Assembly: GCA_902805775.1 (NCBI GenBank)
Contig: CADCUB010000093.1
Coordinates: 1 to 33,719, forward strand
From: an uncultured Frankineae bacterium
GTDB taxonomy: Bacteria; Actinomycetota; Actinomycetes; Mycobacteriales; SCTD01
DNA: 33,719 nucleotides
Reading direction: 5' to 3'
Under the pieces are notes generated by a model. That model had not been told where the DNA came from, did no database searches, and saw nothing but the letters and a program-made list of their open reading frames with translations. The position numbers and the translations under genes are program-made. Positions within the stretch are counted from its first letter, which is position 1. The number at the start of each line of letters is the position of its first letter. This document shows positions 16,225 through 25,275 of this stretch, piece after piece.

Positions 16225-17708
16225 CGACGGCCGAGCGGCCCCCGGTCCCCGGTGAGGACGTCGACGAGGAGCTGGTGGCTGCCCTGCGCGCGGTGCCCCT
16301 GCTCGCGGCGCTGCCCGACGAGGCCGTGCGCCACTACGCCGCGCGGGGTGACGCGCTGCACGTCGCGGGAGGCGGTCACTTCGCCGAGCAGGGCGACGAG
16401 CAGGCGTGGTTCTTCCTGCTGCTCGCCGGCCGGGTGGAGTGGACACGGCACGTCGCCGGTGTCGACGTGCACGTCCTCACCCACTCAGGGGGGATGTTCT
16501 TCGGGCACGAGCCGATCCTGCTCGACATCGCGGTGCCGGTCACCGGCACCGCCCTCGAGCCCAGCTGGGCGTTCCGGTTCAGGACCGAGGCGTTCTGGGA
16601 GCTGCTCGCCAGCTGTCCGGAGATCCGCAGGGAGCTGCTGTCCACCGTCACCCAGCGCGCGCAGACCCTGGAGGTCGTCTCCCAGCACCAGGCCAAGCTG
16701 GTCGCACTGGGCACCCTGTCGGCCGGGCTCGCCCACGAGCTCAACAACCCGGCCGCCGCCGTGCGCGCGGCTGTGGAGCCCCTCGGCGCCGCGCTCGCCG
16801 ACGTGTCCGCGACCGCACTGCGGCTCGGACGGGCCGTCGCCGCCGCCGGGACCGGCCGCGACGCTGCTGCCGCGGACGCCGTACTCGATCACCTGGACCA
16901 GCTGCGCAGGGGCTCCCTGACCGCCGTCGCGCCCGGGGCCGTGCAGCGGGCGGACGCCGAGGACGCCGTCGCGGACTGGCTCGAGGAGCGCGGGGTCGAG
17001 GACGCGTGGGAGCGGGCGCCGGCGCTGGTCCGCGGGGGAGTGGACGTCGCCCGGCTCGACGAGCTGGCCGCGGTGCTGCCCGACGGCGTGCTCGACGACG
17101 CCGTGGCGTGGCTGACCGCTGCGCTCGAGGGCGCGGACGTGCTGGCCCAGGTCCGCGAGGGCGCCGGTCGCATCTCCAGCCTGGTGCAGGCGATGCGCGA
17201 GTACACCTACCTCGACCGGGGCGAGCGCCAGCACGTCGACGTCCACGAGGGGCTGGAGTCGACGCTCACCATCCTCGGCCACCGGATGCGCGGCGGCATC
17301 GAGGTGGTGCGCGACTACGGGCCGGACCTGCCGCCGGTCGACGTGCGTGGCAGCGAGCTGAACCAGGTGTGGACCAACCTGATCGCGAACGCCGTCGACG
17401 CGATGGACACCGCCGGCGGGGGACGGCTCACGCTGACCACCCGTGTCGAGGGCTCCCGCGTGGTGGTCGACGTCGCCGACACCGGTCCGGGAGTGCCGGA
17501 GGAGCTGCGGGAGCGGGTGTTCGAGCCCTACTTCACGACCAAGGCCGTCGGGCAGGGCACCGGGATGGGCCTGGACATCACCCGGCGGATCGTCGCCTCG
17601 TACGGCGGTGACCTGCGCGTGGACTCCCGACCCGGGTCGACCCACTTCACCGTCCGCCTGCCGGGCAGCGCAGGGGAGGGTGCGGACGCGCAGGTCGAGC
17701 CCGGCTGA
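16221..17708 (+). CDS. Soluble histidine kinase with cNMP-binding-like sensor domain
   Basis: A 495-residue cytoplasmic sensor kinase. Residues about 20-140 resemble a cyclic-nucleotide-binding beta-roll (LLLAGRVEWTRH, GGMFFGHEPILLD). An H-box LSAGLAHELNNPAAAVRAA follows, with phospho-acceptor His172. A roughly 180-residue stretch then separates it from the ATPase boxes: N-box NQVWTNLIANAVDAM (Asn390), ADTGPGVPEELRERVFEPYF (G1 near 420) and GTGMGLDITRRIVASYGG. The usual dimerisation hairpin therefore holds an inserted helical region. No response regulator gene is adjacent, so it is an orphan here. The GTG at 16221 is chosen from the domain start; it has only a weak GAGG but overlaps the stop of a short upstream ORF. 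Confidence 0.85.
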   Translation: MTTAERPPVPGEDVDEELVAALRAVPLLAALPDEAVRHYAARGDALHVAGGGHFAEQGDEQAWFFLLLAGRVEWTRHVAGVDVHVLTHSGGMFFGHEPILLDIAVPVTGTALEPSWAFRFRTEAFWELLASCPEIRRELLSTVTQRAQTLEVVSQHQAKLVALGTLSAGLAHELNNPAAAVRAAVEPLGAALADVSATALRLGRAVAAAGTGRDAAAADAVLDHLDQLRRGSLTAVAPGAVQRADAEDAVADWLEERGVEDAWERAPALVRGGVDVARLDELAAVLPDGVLDDAVAWLTAALEGADVLAQVREGAGRISSLVQAMREYTYLDRGERQHVDVHEGLESTLTILGHRMRGGIEVVRDYGPDLPPVDVRGSELNQVWTNLIANAVDAMDTAGGGRLTLTTRVEGSRVVVDVADTGPGVPEELRERVFEPYFTTKAVGQGTGMGLDITRRIVASYGGDLRVDSRPGSTHFTVRLPGSAGEGADAQVEPG

Positions 17709-17762
17709 CCTGCCGCCCGCCGGAGCCGCAGAGCGCCACTGCCGGCGCACGCACCGCAGGAC

Positions 17763-17781
17763 GGCCGCAGCCTGCGCGGCC
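17763..17781. terminator. Hairpin between convergent kinase and AraC genes
   Basis: GGCCGC-AGCCTGC-GCGGCC forms a perfect 6-base-pair GC stem with a 7-base loop in the 99-base gap, 54 bases after the kinase stop and 26 bases after the AraC stop. It could end transcription from both sides. Confidence 0.4.
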
Positions 17782-17807
17782 ACGGCGTACGGGGGCGCTC
17801 CCGCCTG

Positions 17808-18719
17808 TCAGCCGTACGGCGCCTCCTGCGCCAGCAGCCGCTCCAGCCTCGTGACGCCGCCGGGCACCACCACGGCGCGCTGCTCGTCCGGTGACGCAGC
17901 GCGGTAGGCGCTCGGCGAGGTGCCGAAGCTCGCCCGGAAGCGGTGGGAGAAGTGGTACGGGTCGCGGAAGCCGATCGCCTCGCCGATCTCCCGCACCCCC
18001 ATGCTCCCTCCGCGCAGCAGGACCAGCGCGCGTGCGAGGCGGACGAGCTCCAGAGCCCGTGCGGGCCCCAGGCCGAACTCGGTGCGCCACAGGCGTGACA
18101 GGTGCGCGACCGAGACGGCCGCCGCTGCGGCGAGCTCCTCGCGGCCGACGGGGACGAGCCCGTCGGCGTCCCAGCGGCCGCGGACGTGGGCGAGCGCTCC
18201 CACGAGGGCGGCGTTCGCCGCCCGTGGCGAGGCCGTGCCCGGCACCAGGCCGCCCACGACCCCCGCCAGCAGCGCGGCCAGGCCGAGCCGCAGCGCGGTG
18301 GTCCGGTCCGCACCGCCGCCGTCACCGCCCAGCCAGACGAGACGTCGCAGCTGCGCCGCGAGACCGGTCTCCGCCGGCCAGTGCCGCACCTGGGGCCAGT
18401 CCGCCACCTCCGGTCGCGGGCTGAGGTCGAAGTGGACGTACAGGTGCCGCGACAGGCGGCCGCGGTCCCAGGCGTAGCTGTCGCGGGTCCCCGGGCGAGC
18501 CAGCACCCAGCTGCCGGGCAGGAGCAGCTCGGTGTGGTCGTCGAGGGTGAGCTCGGCGCTGCCGGCCACGACCAGCACCAGCTCGAAGTCGTCGAGCAGT
18601 CGCGGCCCGATGCGGGAGCCGGCCGGGTAGACCGCCGTGCCCGGCGGGCTCACGGTGCTGGGGACCAGCAGCTCGGGCGGGGGGAGCACGACCGGACTCA
18701 GCACGACCGGACTCAGCAC
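17808..18719 (-). CDS. AraC-family transcriptional regulator
   Basis: A 303-residue regulator. The N-terminal half is a cupin-like sensing domain (LLDDFELVLVVAGSAELTLD, LLPGSWVLARPGTRDSYAW). The C-terminal half has two helix-turn-helix units (AAAAVSVAHLSRLWRTEFGL and GVREIGEAIGFRDPYHFSHR) followed by RASFGTSPSAYRA, the AraC signature. The GTG at 18719 is chosen with AGGA 9 bases upstream. Two further in-frame GTGs (18704, 18689) arise from a tandem 15-base repeat, which makes the first residues read LSPVVLSPVVL, so the true start is uncertain. It is divergent from the PhyH-family gene, its most likely target. The cupin fold suggests a sugar or small organic ligand, which cannot be named. Confidence 0.85.
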   Translation of the reverse strand: MLSPVVLSPVVLPPPELLVPSTVSPPGTAVYPAGSRIGPRLLDDFELVLVVAGSAELTLDDHTELLLPGSWVLARPGTRDSYAWDRGRLSRHLYVHFDLSPRPEVADWPQVRHWPAETGLAAQLRRLVWLGGDGGGADRTTALRLGLAALLAGVVGGLVPGTASPRAANAALVGALAHVRGRWDADGLVPVGREELAAAAAVSVAHLSRLWRTEFGLGPARALELVRLARALVLLRGGSMGVREIGEAIGFRDPYHFSHRFRASFGTSPSAYRAASPDEQRAVVVPGGVTRLERLLAQEAPYG

Positions 18720-18729
18720 GATCAGACAT
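18685..18729. repeat. Three tandem 15-base repeats at the AraC gene start
   Basis: AGCACGACCGGACTC occurs twice in a row (18685-18699, 18700-18714), followed by a diverged third copy AGCACGATCAGACAT (18715-18729). The array covers the start codon and first codons of the AraC-family gene. The unit length is a multiple of three, so the frame is kept and each exact copy adds the residues VLSPV. It may be a replication-slippage expansion or may carry regulator half-sites. Confidence 0.6.
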
Positions 18730-18823
18730 CCTGCGCGCTCGTCGTCGCCATGGCCAGGGCCGTGCGTGGCGGACGACAGTGGCCCCCAGCAGCGTCGTCG
18801 ACGCGCCGACCCGAGGAGCGCCC

Positions 18824-19705
18824 GTGACCACCGTCCAGGACCACCCGTCGCCGCCCGCGGTCGACCGCGACCGGTTCCGGCGCGACGGCTACGTCGTGCT
18901 CGAGCAGGCCTTGAGCAGCGCCGAGGTGGCCGCGCTCAACGACGAGCTCGTCCGTCTCGTGCGGGGCGAGCTGGGAGCGGTGGCCGGCAGCGCGGTCGGG
19001 CCGGAGGCGTCCGCGGCGCAGGCGCTGGCCGCGACGCTGTGCGTGCACTTCCCGCACAAGCTGTCGTCGGTGTTCGAGACGGCGATGCGCCATCCGCGCA
19101 TCGTCGAGGCCCTGGTCGCGCTCCGCTCCCCGGACGTGAAGTGCATGCAGTCGATGGCGTTCGTGAAGTCCGAGGGCAAGCCCGGTCAGGCCTGGCACCA
19201 GGACGAGCAGTTCATCCCGACCCGGGACCGGTCGCTCACGGCCGCCTGGATCGCGCTCGACGACGCCACCGTGCACAACGGCTGCCTGTGGGCGCTGCCG
19301 GGATCGCACCGGCCGGGGGTGCTCTACCCCCAGCGGGAGCAGCAGGACGAGCGCTTCGACTGCTCCCAGGAGGCTCACCGCTTCCCCTACCGCGACGAGG
19401 ACGCCGTCGCCTTGGAGGTGGCGGCGGGCGACGTCGTGCTGTTCGACGGCTACCTCCTGCACCGCTCCCTGCCCAACACCGGGGGGCACGGGCTGCGGCG
19501 GGCGCTCGTGCACCACTACATGAACGCCGCCTCGCTGCTCCCGTGGGCCCCGCAGGAGGGCGTGCAGATCGGGATGACGGACTTCCGCGACGTCGTGCTC
19601 GTCGCCGGGACGGACCCGTACGCCTGGTCGCCGACCGTCGACCTGTCGCGCGTCGAGGTGCGTCCCGACGGCCGAGGAGGGTGCGCGCCACCGGCGGGGT
19701 CGTGA
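18824..19705 (+). CDS. Phytanoyl-CoA dioxygenase (PhyH) family oxygenase
   Basis: A 293-residue Fe(II)/2-oxoglutarate-dependent oxygenase. FRRDGYVVLEQALSSAEVAAL is the usual N-terminus of the PhyH family. The iron-binding H-x-D is in QAWHQDEQF, and the distal His is in LFDGYLLHRSLPN. Arg in LRRALVHHYMNA is the probable 2-oxoglutarate anchor. The GTG at 18824 is chosen because GAGGAG lies 5 bases upstream; a longer frame to 18779 has no such support. Relatives hydroxylate fatty acyl-CoA, ectoine, amino acids or natural products. The amino-acid-uptake genes that follow suggest an amino-acid-derived substrate, which is inference. It is divergent from the AraC regulator and ends 59 bases before the transferase gene. 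Confidence 0.85.
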   Translation: MTTVQDHPSPPAVDRDRFRRDGYVVLEQALSSAEVAALNDELVRLVRGELGAVAGSAVGPEASAAQALAATLCVHFPHKLSSVFETAMRHPRIVEALVALRSPDVKCMQSMAFVKSEGKPGQAWHQDEQFIPTRDRSLTAAWIALDDATVHNGCLWALPGSHRPGVLYPQREQQDERFDCSQEAHRFPYRDEDAVALEVAAGDVVLFDGYLLHRSLPNTGGHGLRRALVHHYMNAASLLPWAPQEGVQIGMTDFRDVVLVAGTDPYAWSPTVDLSRVEVRPDGRGGCAPPAGS

Positions 19706-19715
19706 CCCCGTCGGC

Positions 19716-19736
19716 ATCTCGTATACTTTCTACGCC
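19716..19736 (+). promoter_or_regulatory. Putative promoter and GTATAC operator before the transferase gene
   Basis: CTCGTATACTTTCTACG contains TATACT (19722-19727), a five-of-six match to TATAAT, overlapping the palindrome GTATAC (19721-19726). Transcription would begin near 19733, giving a leader of about 30 bases ending in GAGGAGG before the GTG at 19765. The GTATAC-TCTAC arrangement recurs at the lipoprotein promoter near 22531. FadR-type GntR regulators commonly bind GT(N)0-3AC palindromes, and one such regulator is encoded at the end of this gene set. Confidence 0.5.
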
Positions 19737-19764
19737 GATGCCCGCGACGGCCCGAGGAGGACCG

Positions 19765-21252
19765 GTGACCAGCGCCGAGCCTCCCGTACCCGCCGCCGTC
19801 CGGGCCTCAGGCGGCCGAGGTGCCGTGGCCGCCGGTCACCCGCTGGCCGCTGCCGCAGCGGTCGACGTGCTGGACCGCGGCGGCAACGCCGTCGACGCCG
19901 CGGTCGCCGCCCAGGCAGCCTGCTGCGTCGTCATGCCGCAGGCCTGCGGCCTCGGCGGCGACGCGCTGATGCTCGTGCGCGCGCAGGGTCAGGTCGTCGC
20001 GGTCACCGGCGCCGGGCGGACGGCGGCCGCAGCTGCACCGGGTCCGCCCGCCGACGGCGGCGCGAGCGTGACGGTCCCGGGGGTGGCGCAGGCATGGGTG
20101 GACGCCGCGGAGCGGTGGGGGGCGCTGCCCCTCGCCGCGTCCCTCGCCCCGGCGGTGGCCCTCGCCGAGCACGGGACGACGGTGACGCCGCCACTCGCTG
20201 CCGCCGCCGCCGCCCAGCGGGAGCGGCTGCTGCGCGGTGGTGCCGGACAGTGGCCGCTGACCTGGGCGAGGGCAGGGCAGCAGGTCCGGCAGCCCGAGCT
20301 CGCGGCGGTGCTGACGGGCCTGGGCGCCGAGGGGCGCTCCGCCTTCTACACGGGTGCGACGGCCACCGCAGTGGCCGGCGCCGCCCGCCGCCACGGTGGC
20401 GCGCTGTCCGTCGGCGACCTCGCCGAGCACTCGAGCCTCGTCGGTGCGCCGCTGGGCACCGCCTGGGCGGGCGGGACCGTCTGGGTGCAGCCCCCGCCGG
20501 CGCAGGGTGTCCTGCTCGCGATGGCGCTGCAGTGGTGGGAGCAGCAGACCGACGCCGGTCGGCCGGTGGAGGCCGCGGACCTCGACCACGTCGCGGTCGA
20601 GCTGACTTCAGCGGTCTTCGGCCACCGCGACCGCTGCACCGCCGACGGCGAGGCGCTGCTCGGCCTGCCCCTCCAGGTCGACCGTGACCGGGCCTCGCGC
20701 CGCGGCGGCCCCCGGCCCTACCTGCACACGACCGGCGTCGCGGTCGCGGACAGCGACGGGACGGTCGTCTCCTCGCTGGTCAGCGTCTTCGACGACTTCG
20801 GCTCCTGCACCTACGTCCCCGAGGCGGGCTTCGTGCTCAACAACCGCGCCGGCGGCTTCACCGGCCCCCCGAACGACCACGGCCCCGGGCGCCGGCCGGT
20901 GCACACGCTCGCGCCGGTCCTGCTCGAGCACGACGGCGCCGTCACCGGGCTCGCGACCCCCGGTGCCGACGGGCAGGTGCAGACCCTGCTGCAGGTCCTG
21001 TGCCGCCTGCGCTCCGGGACCGCTCTCGCCGACGCCGTGGCGGCGCCGCGCTGGCGCAGCGAGGACGGGCGGCTGCTCGTCGAGCGCAGCCACCCCGCGG
21101 CGGACGCGCTGGCCGCGCGCGGGCACGACCTGTCCCTCCTCGAGGACGGTGACGACCGGCTCGGCGCCGTGGTGGCGGCGACGAGCGGTCCGGGCGGACC
21201 AGGCGCCGTCGGCGACTGGCGGCGCGAGGTCGCGGCGAGGGCGACGTCGTGA
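19765..21252 (+). CDS. Gamma-glutamyltransferase-like Ntn hydrolase
   Basis: A 495-residue member of the gamma-glutamyltransferase family, Ntn hydrolases that self-cleave before a Thr nucleophile and transfer or hydrolyse gamma-glutamyl groups. Recognisable parts are AAGHPLAAAAAVDVLDRGGN, VDAAVAAQAACCVVMPQACG, the QPPPAQG segment, the cleavage site LHTTGVAVADSDG (Thr322 predicted N-terminal nucleophile, followed by Thr323) and VLNNRAGGF. In classical enzymes the Thr-Thr is followed by His or Tyr; here it is Gly. No signal peptide is seen, so it is probably cytoplasmic, unlike periplasmic or secreted GGTs. GAGGAGG lies 4 bases before the GTG start. The M20 gene starts inside its stop (GTGA). 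Confidence 0.87.
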   Translation: MTSAEPPVPAAVRASGGRGAVAAGHPLAAAAAVDVLDRGGNAVDAAVAAQAACCVVMPQACGLGGDALMLVRAQGQVVAVTGAGRTAAAAAPGPPADGGASVTVPGVAQAWVDAAERWGALPLAASLAPAVALAEHGTTVTPPLAAAAAAQRERLLRGGAGQWPLTWARAGQQVRQPELAAVLTGLGAEGRSAFYTGATATAVAGAARRHGGALSVGDLAEHSSLVGAPLGTAWAGGTVWVQPPPAQGVLLAMALQWWEQQTDAGRPVEAADLDHVAVELTSAVFGHRDRCTADGEALLGLPLQVDRDRASRRGGPRPYLHTTGVAVADSDGTVVSSLVSVFDDFGSCTYVPEAGFVLNNRAGGFTGPPNDHGPGRRPVHTLAPVLLEHDGAVTGLATPGADGQVQTLLQVLCRLRSGTALADAVAAPRWRSEDGRLLVERSHPAADALAARGHDLSLLEDGDDRLGAVVAATSGPGGPGAVGDWRREVAARATS

Positions 21253-22457
21253 CGCGGTCCTGGCACGACTCGCTCCTGGACGGCGTCGACGAGGCGGCCG
21301 AGGGCGTCGTCGACCTGTGCGCCCGGCTCGTCGCCGCACCCAGCGTCAACCCGCCCGGCGACACGCGTGAGGTCGCCGCCGTCGTCCGCGACGAGCTGGC
21401 CGGGCACGGTCTGCCCTCCGAGCTGGTCGCCGTCGACCCCACCATGCCGAGCGTGGTCGCCGAGCTCGACAGCGGCCGGCCGGGGCCGCACCTGGTGCTC
21501 AACGTCCACCTCGACACGATGGAGCCCGGGGACCTGTCGGCCTGGACCGTCCCGGTCTGGGAGATGACCCGCCGCGACGGGCGCCTGTACGGCCTCGGCA
21601 TGGGCAACATGAAGGGCGCTGTGGCGGCGATGCTGACCGCCTACCGGCTGCTCGCGCGGCACCGCGCGTCCTGGACGGGCCGGGTCACCCTCACCGCCGT
21701 GTCCGACGAGTGCGTGTTCGGTGACAACGGAGCCGCCCACCTGCTGGCCAGCCGGCCGGAGCAGGTCGTCGGGGACGCGCTCATCTGCGGTGAGGGGCCC
21801 GGGATGATGCGCCTCGCGCTGGCGGAGAAGGGCGTCGCGTGGTTCGAGGTGCTGACCGCGGCCGACGGCGGGCACGCCTCCCGGGCCCAGCGCGGACAGA
21901 CGGCGCCGGCGCGTCTGGCCGCCGCGCTGCTGGCGCTCGACGGGCTCAACGACCTGCGGGTCCCGCGGCCGACCGGCCTGGAGGGAGTGCCCGAGCACGA
22001 CACCGAGGCCGGCCGGCTGTCGGTGAACGTCGGCGTCCTGAGCGGCGGCTCGTTCGTCAGTCAGCTGGCGCGCTCGGCGTCGGCGCTGCTGGACGTCCGC
22101 GTGCCGCCCGGTCTGTCTCTGGTCGAGGTCGAGCAGGAGCTCGACCGGCGCCTCGAGGGCACCGGTGCCCGCTGGCGCCGCACCAAGGGGTGGGAGGCGA
22201 ACTGGTCCGGCACCGACGTGCCCTTCGTCGCGGCCTTCGCCGAGGTCGCCGCGGCGGTCCGGCAGCAGCCGTGCGTCCCGACCGTCCGGCTGCCGGCGAG
22301 CGATGCCAGCCGCTGGCGCCGGCTCGGCGTGCCGGCCGTGTGCTACGGCCCGCAGCCCGGCCTGTCCGCCGGGGTGGACGACCACGCCCTCGAGCAGGAC
22401 GTCCTGGACTGCGCCCGGGTGTACGCCCTGGCCGCCGCCCGGTTCCTGGCCCCCTGA
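21249..22457 (+). CDS. M20-family amidohydrolase with altered metal ligands
   Basis: A 402-residue ArgE/DapE/carboxypeptidase-G2-like protein, a family that normally uses two zinc ions to cleave N-acyl or peptide bonds. Preserved positions are His87 and Asp89 (VHLDTMEPGD), Glu154 (the general base position, SDEC), Glu182 (ICGEGPG), the dimer-domain His209 (GGHASRAQRG) and His379 (DDHALEQDV). Two usual ligands differ: the bridging Asp of the DMKG motif is Asn120 (GMGNMKGA), and the second Glu of the DEE motif is Cys155. It may bind one metal, use a different geometry, or be inactive. It overlaps the transferase gene by 4 bases (GTGA) and is followed by the importer genes, so its substrate is probably what they bring in. 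Confidence 0.88.
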   Translation: MTRSWHDSLLDGVDEAAEGVVDLCARLVAAPSVNPPGDTREVAAVVRDELAGHGLPSELVAVDPTMPSVVAELDSGRPGPHLVLNVHLDTMEPGDLSAWTVPVWEMTRRDGRLYGLGMGNMKGAVAAMLTAYRLLARHRASWTGRVTLTAVSDECVFGDNGAAHLLASRPEQVVGDALICGEGPGMMRLALAEKGVAWFEVLTAADGGHASRAQRGQTAPARLAAALLALDGLNDLRVPRPTGLEGVPEHDTEAGRLSVNVGVLSGGSFVSQLARSASALLDVRVPPGLSLVEVEQELDRRLEGTGARWRRTKGWEANWSGTDVPFVAAFAEVAAAVRQQPCVPTVRLPASDASRWRRLGVPAVCYGPQPGLSAGVDDHALEQDVLDCARVYALAAARFLAP

Positions 22458-22510
22458 GCTGCGTTGAGCGGCCGCAGGGTCGCTGCCCGGGACGCCCGTG
22501 GAAAAGGGGA

Positions 22511-22542
22511 TGGACACGTCCTCCGGATACGTATACAGTATC
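22511..22542 (+). promoter_or_regulatory. Promoter of the ABC importer with overlapping GTATAC operator
   Basis: TGGACA (22511-22516), a 17-base spacer and TACAGT (22534-22539) form a good sigma-70-like promoter. GTATAC (22531-22536) overlaps the -10. It is embedded in GATAC-GTATACA-GTATC (22526-22542), whose outer five-base arms are exact inverted repeats. A repressor bound here would block the -10. The region sits between the M20 gene and the lipoprotein gene and shares GTATAC and TCTAC with the site at 19716-19736. Confidence 0.6.
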
Positions 22543-22562
22543 TACAACCCCAGGAGGAAACG

Positions 22563-23456
22563 ATGAAGCTCTCCGCACGTCAGTCCCTGGTCGCTCTGCT
22601 GCTCGCCGCGGCGAGCCTCACCGCCTGCGGTGGCGGCGAGGCGGACACCGCTGCGGCCAGCGGCGACGGTGAGACCCCCGAGGGGTGCGAGCCCCTGCGC
22701 GAGGAGTACTCGGGCCTGGACGGCAAGACGTTCAACGTCGGGTCCGCGCCCGGTGCGGGCAACTACAACAACCCGAACCTGGAGAACCCCAAGGAGGTCA
22801 AGGGCCTCGAGCCCGACATCCTGCGGGCCGCGGGGCGCTGCCTGGGCTTCGAGGTGACCTACATGCCGCAGAGCTTCGACGGGCTCATCCCGTCCATCAA
22901 GTCCGGCCGCATCGACCTCATCTCCTCCGGCATGTACGCCACCGAGGAGCGCGCGCAGGAGGTCAGCTTCGTGACGCACCTGACCGCGGCCACGGCGGCG
23001 GTGATCGCCGACGGCAACCCCGAGGACATCGAGTCGCTCGACGACACCTGCGGTCTTCAGGTCGCCGCGGTGACCGGCACGGTCGAGAACGAGATCCAGG
23101 CCGAGCAGAACGCCAAGTGCGAGGCCGACGGCAAGCCGCCGGCCAAGGCCGCGACGTACGCCGGCAACGACCAGGCGGTCAACGCGGTCCGGCAGGGCCG
23201 GTCGGACTACTTCCTCACCGACGCGGGCGTCGCGGCGCAGGTCGCCGAGCAGTTCGACGACGACCTCGACGCCGGCTTCGCCGTGCCGTCGGAGTTCGCG
23301 TTCGGCTTCGGCGTCGACCCCGAGAACACCGAGCTGATCGAGGGCCTGCACGCGGCCCTGATGCTCGCCTACGAGGACGGGTCCCTCGAGGACGCCCAGA
23401 AGGAGTGGGGATTCGCCCCCGAGCAGAAGCTCGAGCCGGCGATCGTCACTGCCTGA
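22563..23456 (+). CDS. ABC importer substrate-binding lipoprotein (family 3, polar amino acids)
   Basis: A 297-residue exported lipoprotein. The N-terminus MKLSARQSLVALLLAAASLT ends in a lipobox LTAC, so the Cys at residue 21 is lipidated after cleavage. The mature part has the family-3 solute-binding fold: KTFNVGSAPGAGNYNNPNLE, GLEPDILRAAGRCLGFEV, YMPQSFDGLIPSIKSGRIDL, SSGMYATEERAQEVSF and a typical hinge and second lobe. Such proteins bind amino acids or small amino-acid derivatives outside the membrane. The ATG has AGGAGG 5 bases upstream and follows a clear promoter. A strong hairpin after the stop probably favours this gene's mRNA over the downstream permease. Confidence 0.92.
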   Translation: MKLSARQSLVALLLAAASLTACGGGEADTAAASGDGETPEGCEPLREEYSGLDGKTFNVGSAPGAGNYNNPNLENPKEVKGLEPDILRAAGRCLGFEVTYMPQSFDGLIPSIKSGRIDLISSGMYATEERAQEVSFVTHLTAATAAVIADGNPEDIESLDDTCGLQVAAVTGTVENEIQAEQNAKCEADGKPPAKAATYAGNDQAVNAVRQGRSDYFLTDAGVAAQVAEQFDDDLDAGFAVPSEFAFGFGVDPENTELIEGLHAALMLAYEDGSLEDAQKEWGFAPEQKLEPAIVTA

Positions 23457-23464
23457 CCCCGGAC

Positions 23465-23501
23465 TGCGGCCGCGGCCCCCGCGAAGGGTGTCGCGGCCGC
23501 A
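23465..23501 (+). terminator. Strong hairpin between lipoprotein and permease-ATPase genes
   Basis: TGCGGCCGCG (23465-23474) and CGCGGCCGCA (23492-23501) are perfect 10-base inverted repeats with a 17-base loop, 8 bases after the lipoprotein stop. Such a stem commonly acts as a partial terminator or 3' stabiliser, so that binding protein exceeds membrane components. Confidence 0.6.
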
Positions 23502-23538
23502 CCCCTGACCACACCCCTGCTCGCAACGGAGGGCCGAC

Positions 23539-25170
<1,632 letters not shown>

Positions 25171-25210
25171 GCCCTGGTCGCCGGCCCTGCGCGGGTGAGT
25201 GATCGGGAGA

Positions 25211-25243
25211 GGGGCACGCAGGCGGCGCCTGCGTCCTTGCCCC
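25211..25243 (+). terminator. Long bulged hairpin after the permease-ATPase gene
   Basis: GGGGC-ACGCAGGC-GGC-GCCTGCGT-CCTT-GCCCC folds into 8 base pairs with a 3-base loop, extended by 5 more G:C pairs beyond a 4-base bulge. It lies 40 bases after the stop and 33 bases before the GlcG-like start. It may be a terminator, an attenuator or an mRNA-end stabiliser. Confidence 0.55.
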
Positions 25244-25275
25244 ACCCCCTCGACGTACTGCAAAGGAGCAGGACA

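Noticed and set aside
18824-19705. PhyH-family protein as ectoine hydroxylase
   Set aside because: The iron and 2-oxoglutarate residues are shared by the whole family; I see no ectoine synthesis genes nearby and cannot identify ectoine-specific residues.
19713-19742. GGCATC and GATGCC inverted repeat around the GTATAC site
   Set aside because: Six-base arms with an 18-base spacer, and the transcript would begin inside it, so an RNA hairpin is unlikely; probably chance.
19738-19764. ATG at 19738 as the transferase start
   Set aside because: It has no ribosome binding site, whereas the GTG at 19765 has GAGGAGG 4 bases upstream; the added residues MPATARGGP match no family feature.
22459-22477. 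CTGCG...CGCAG repeat after the M20 gene as terminator
   Set aside because: Only five pairs with a nine-base loop; too weak to call among GC-rich sequence.
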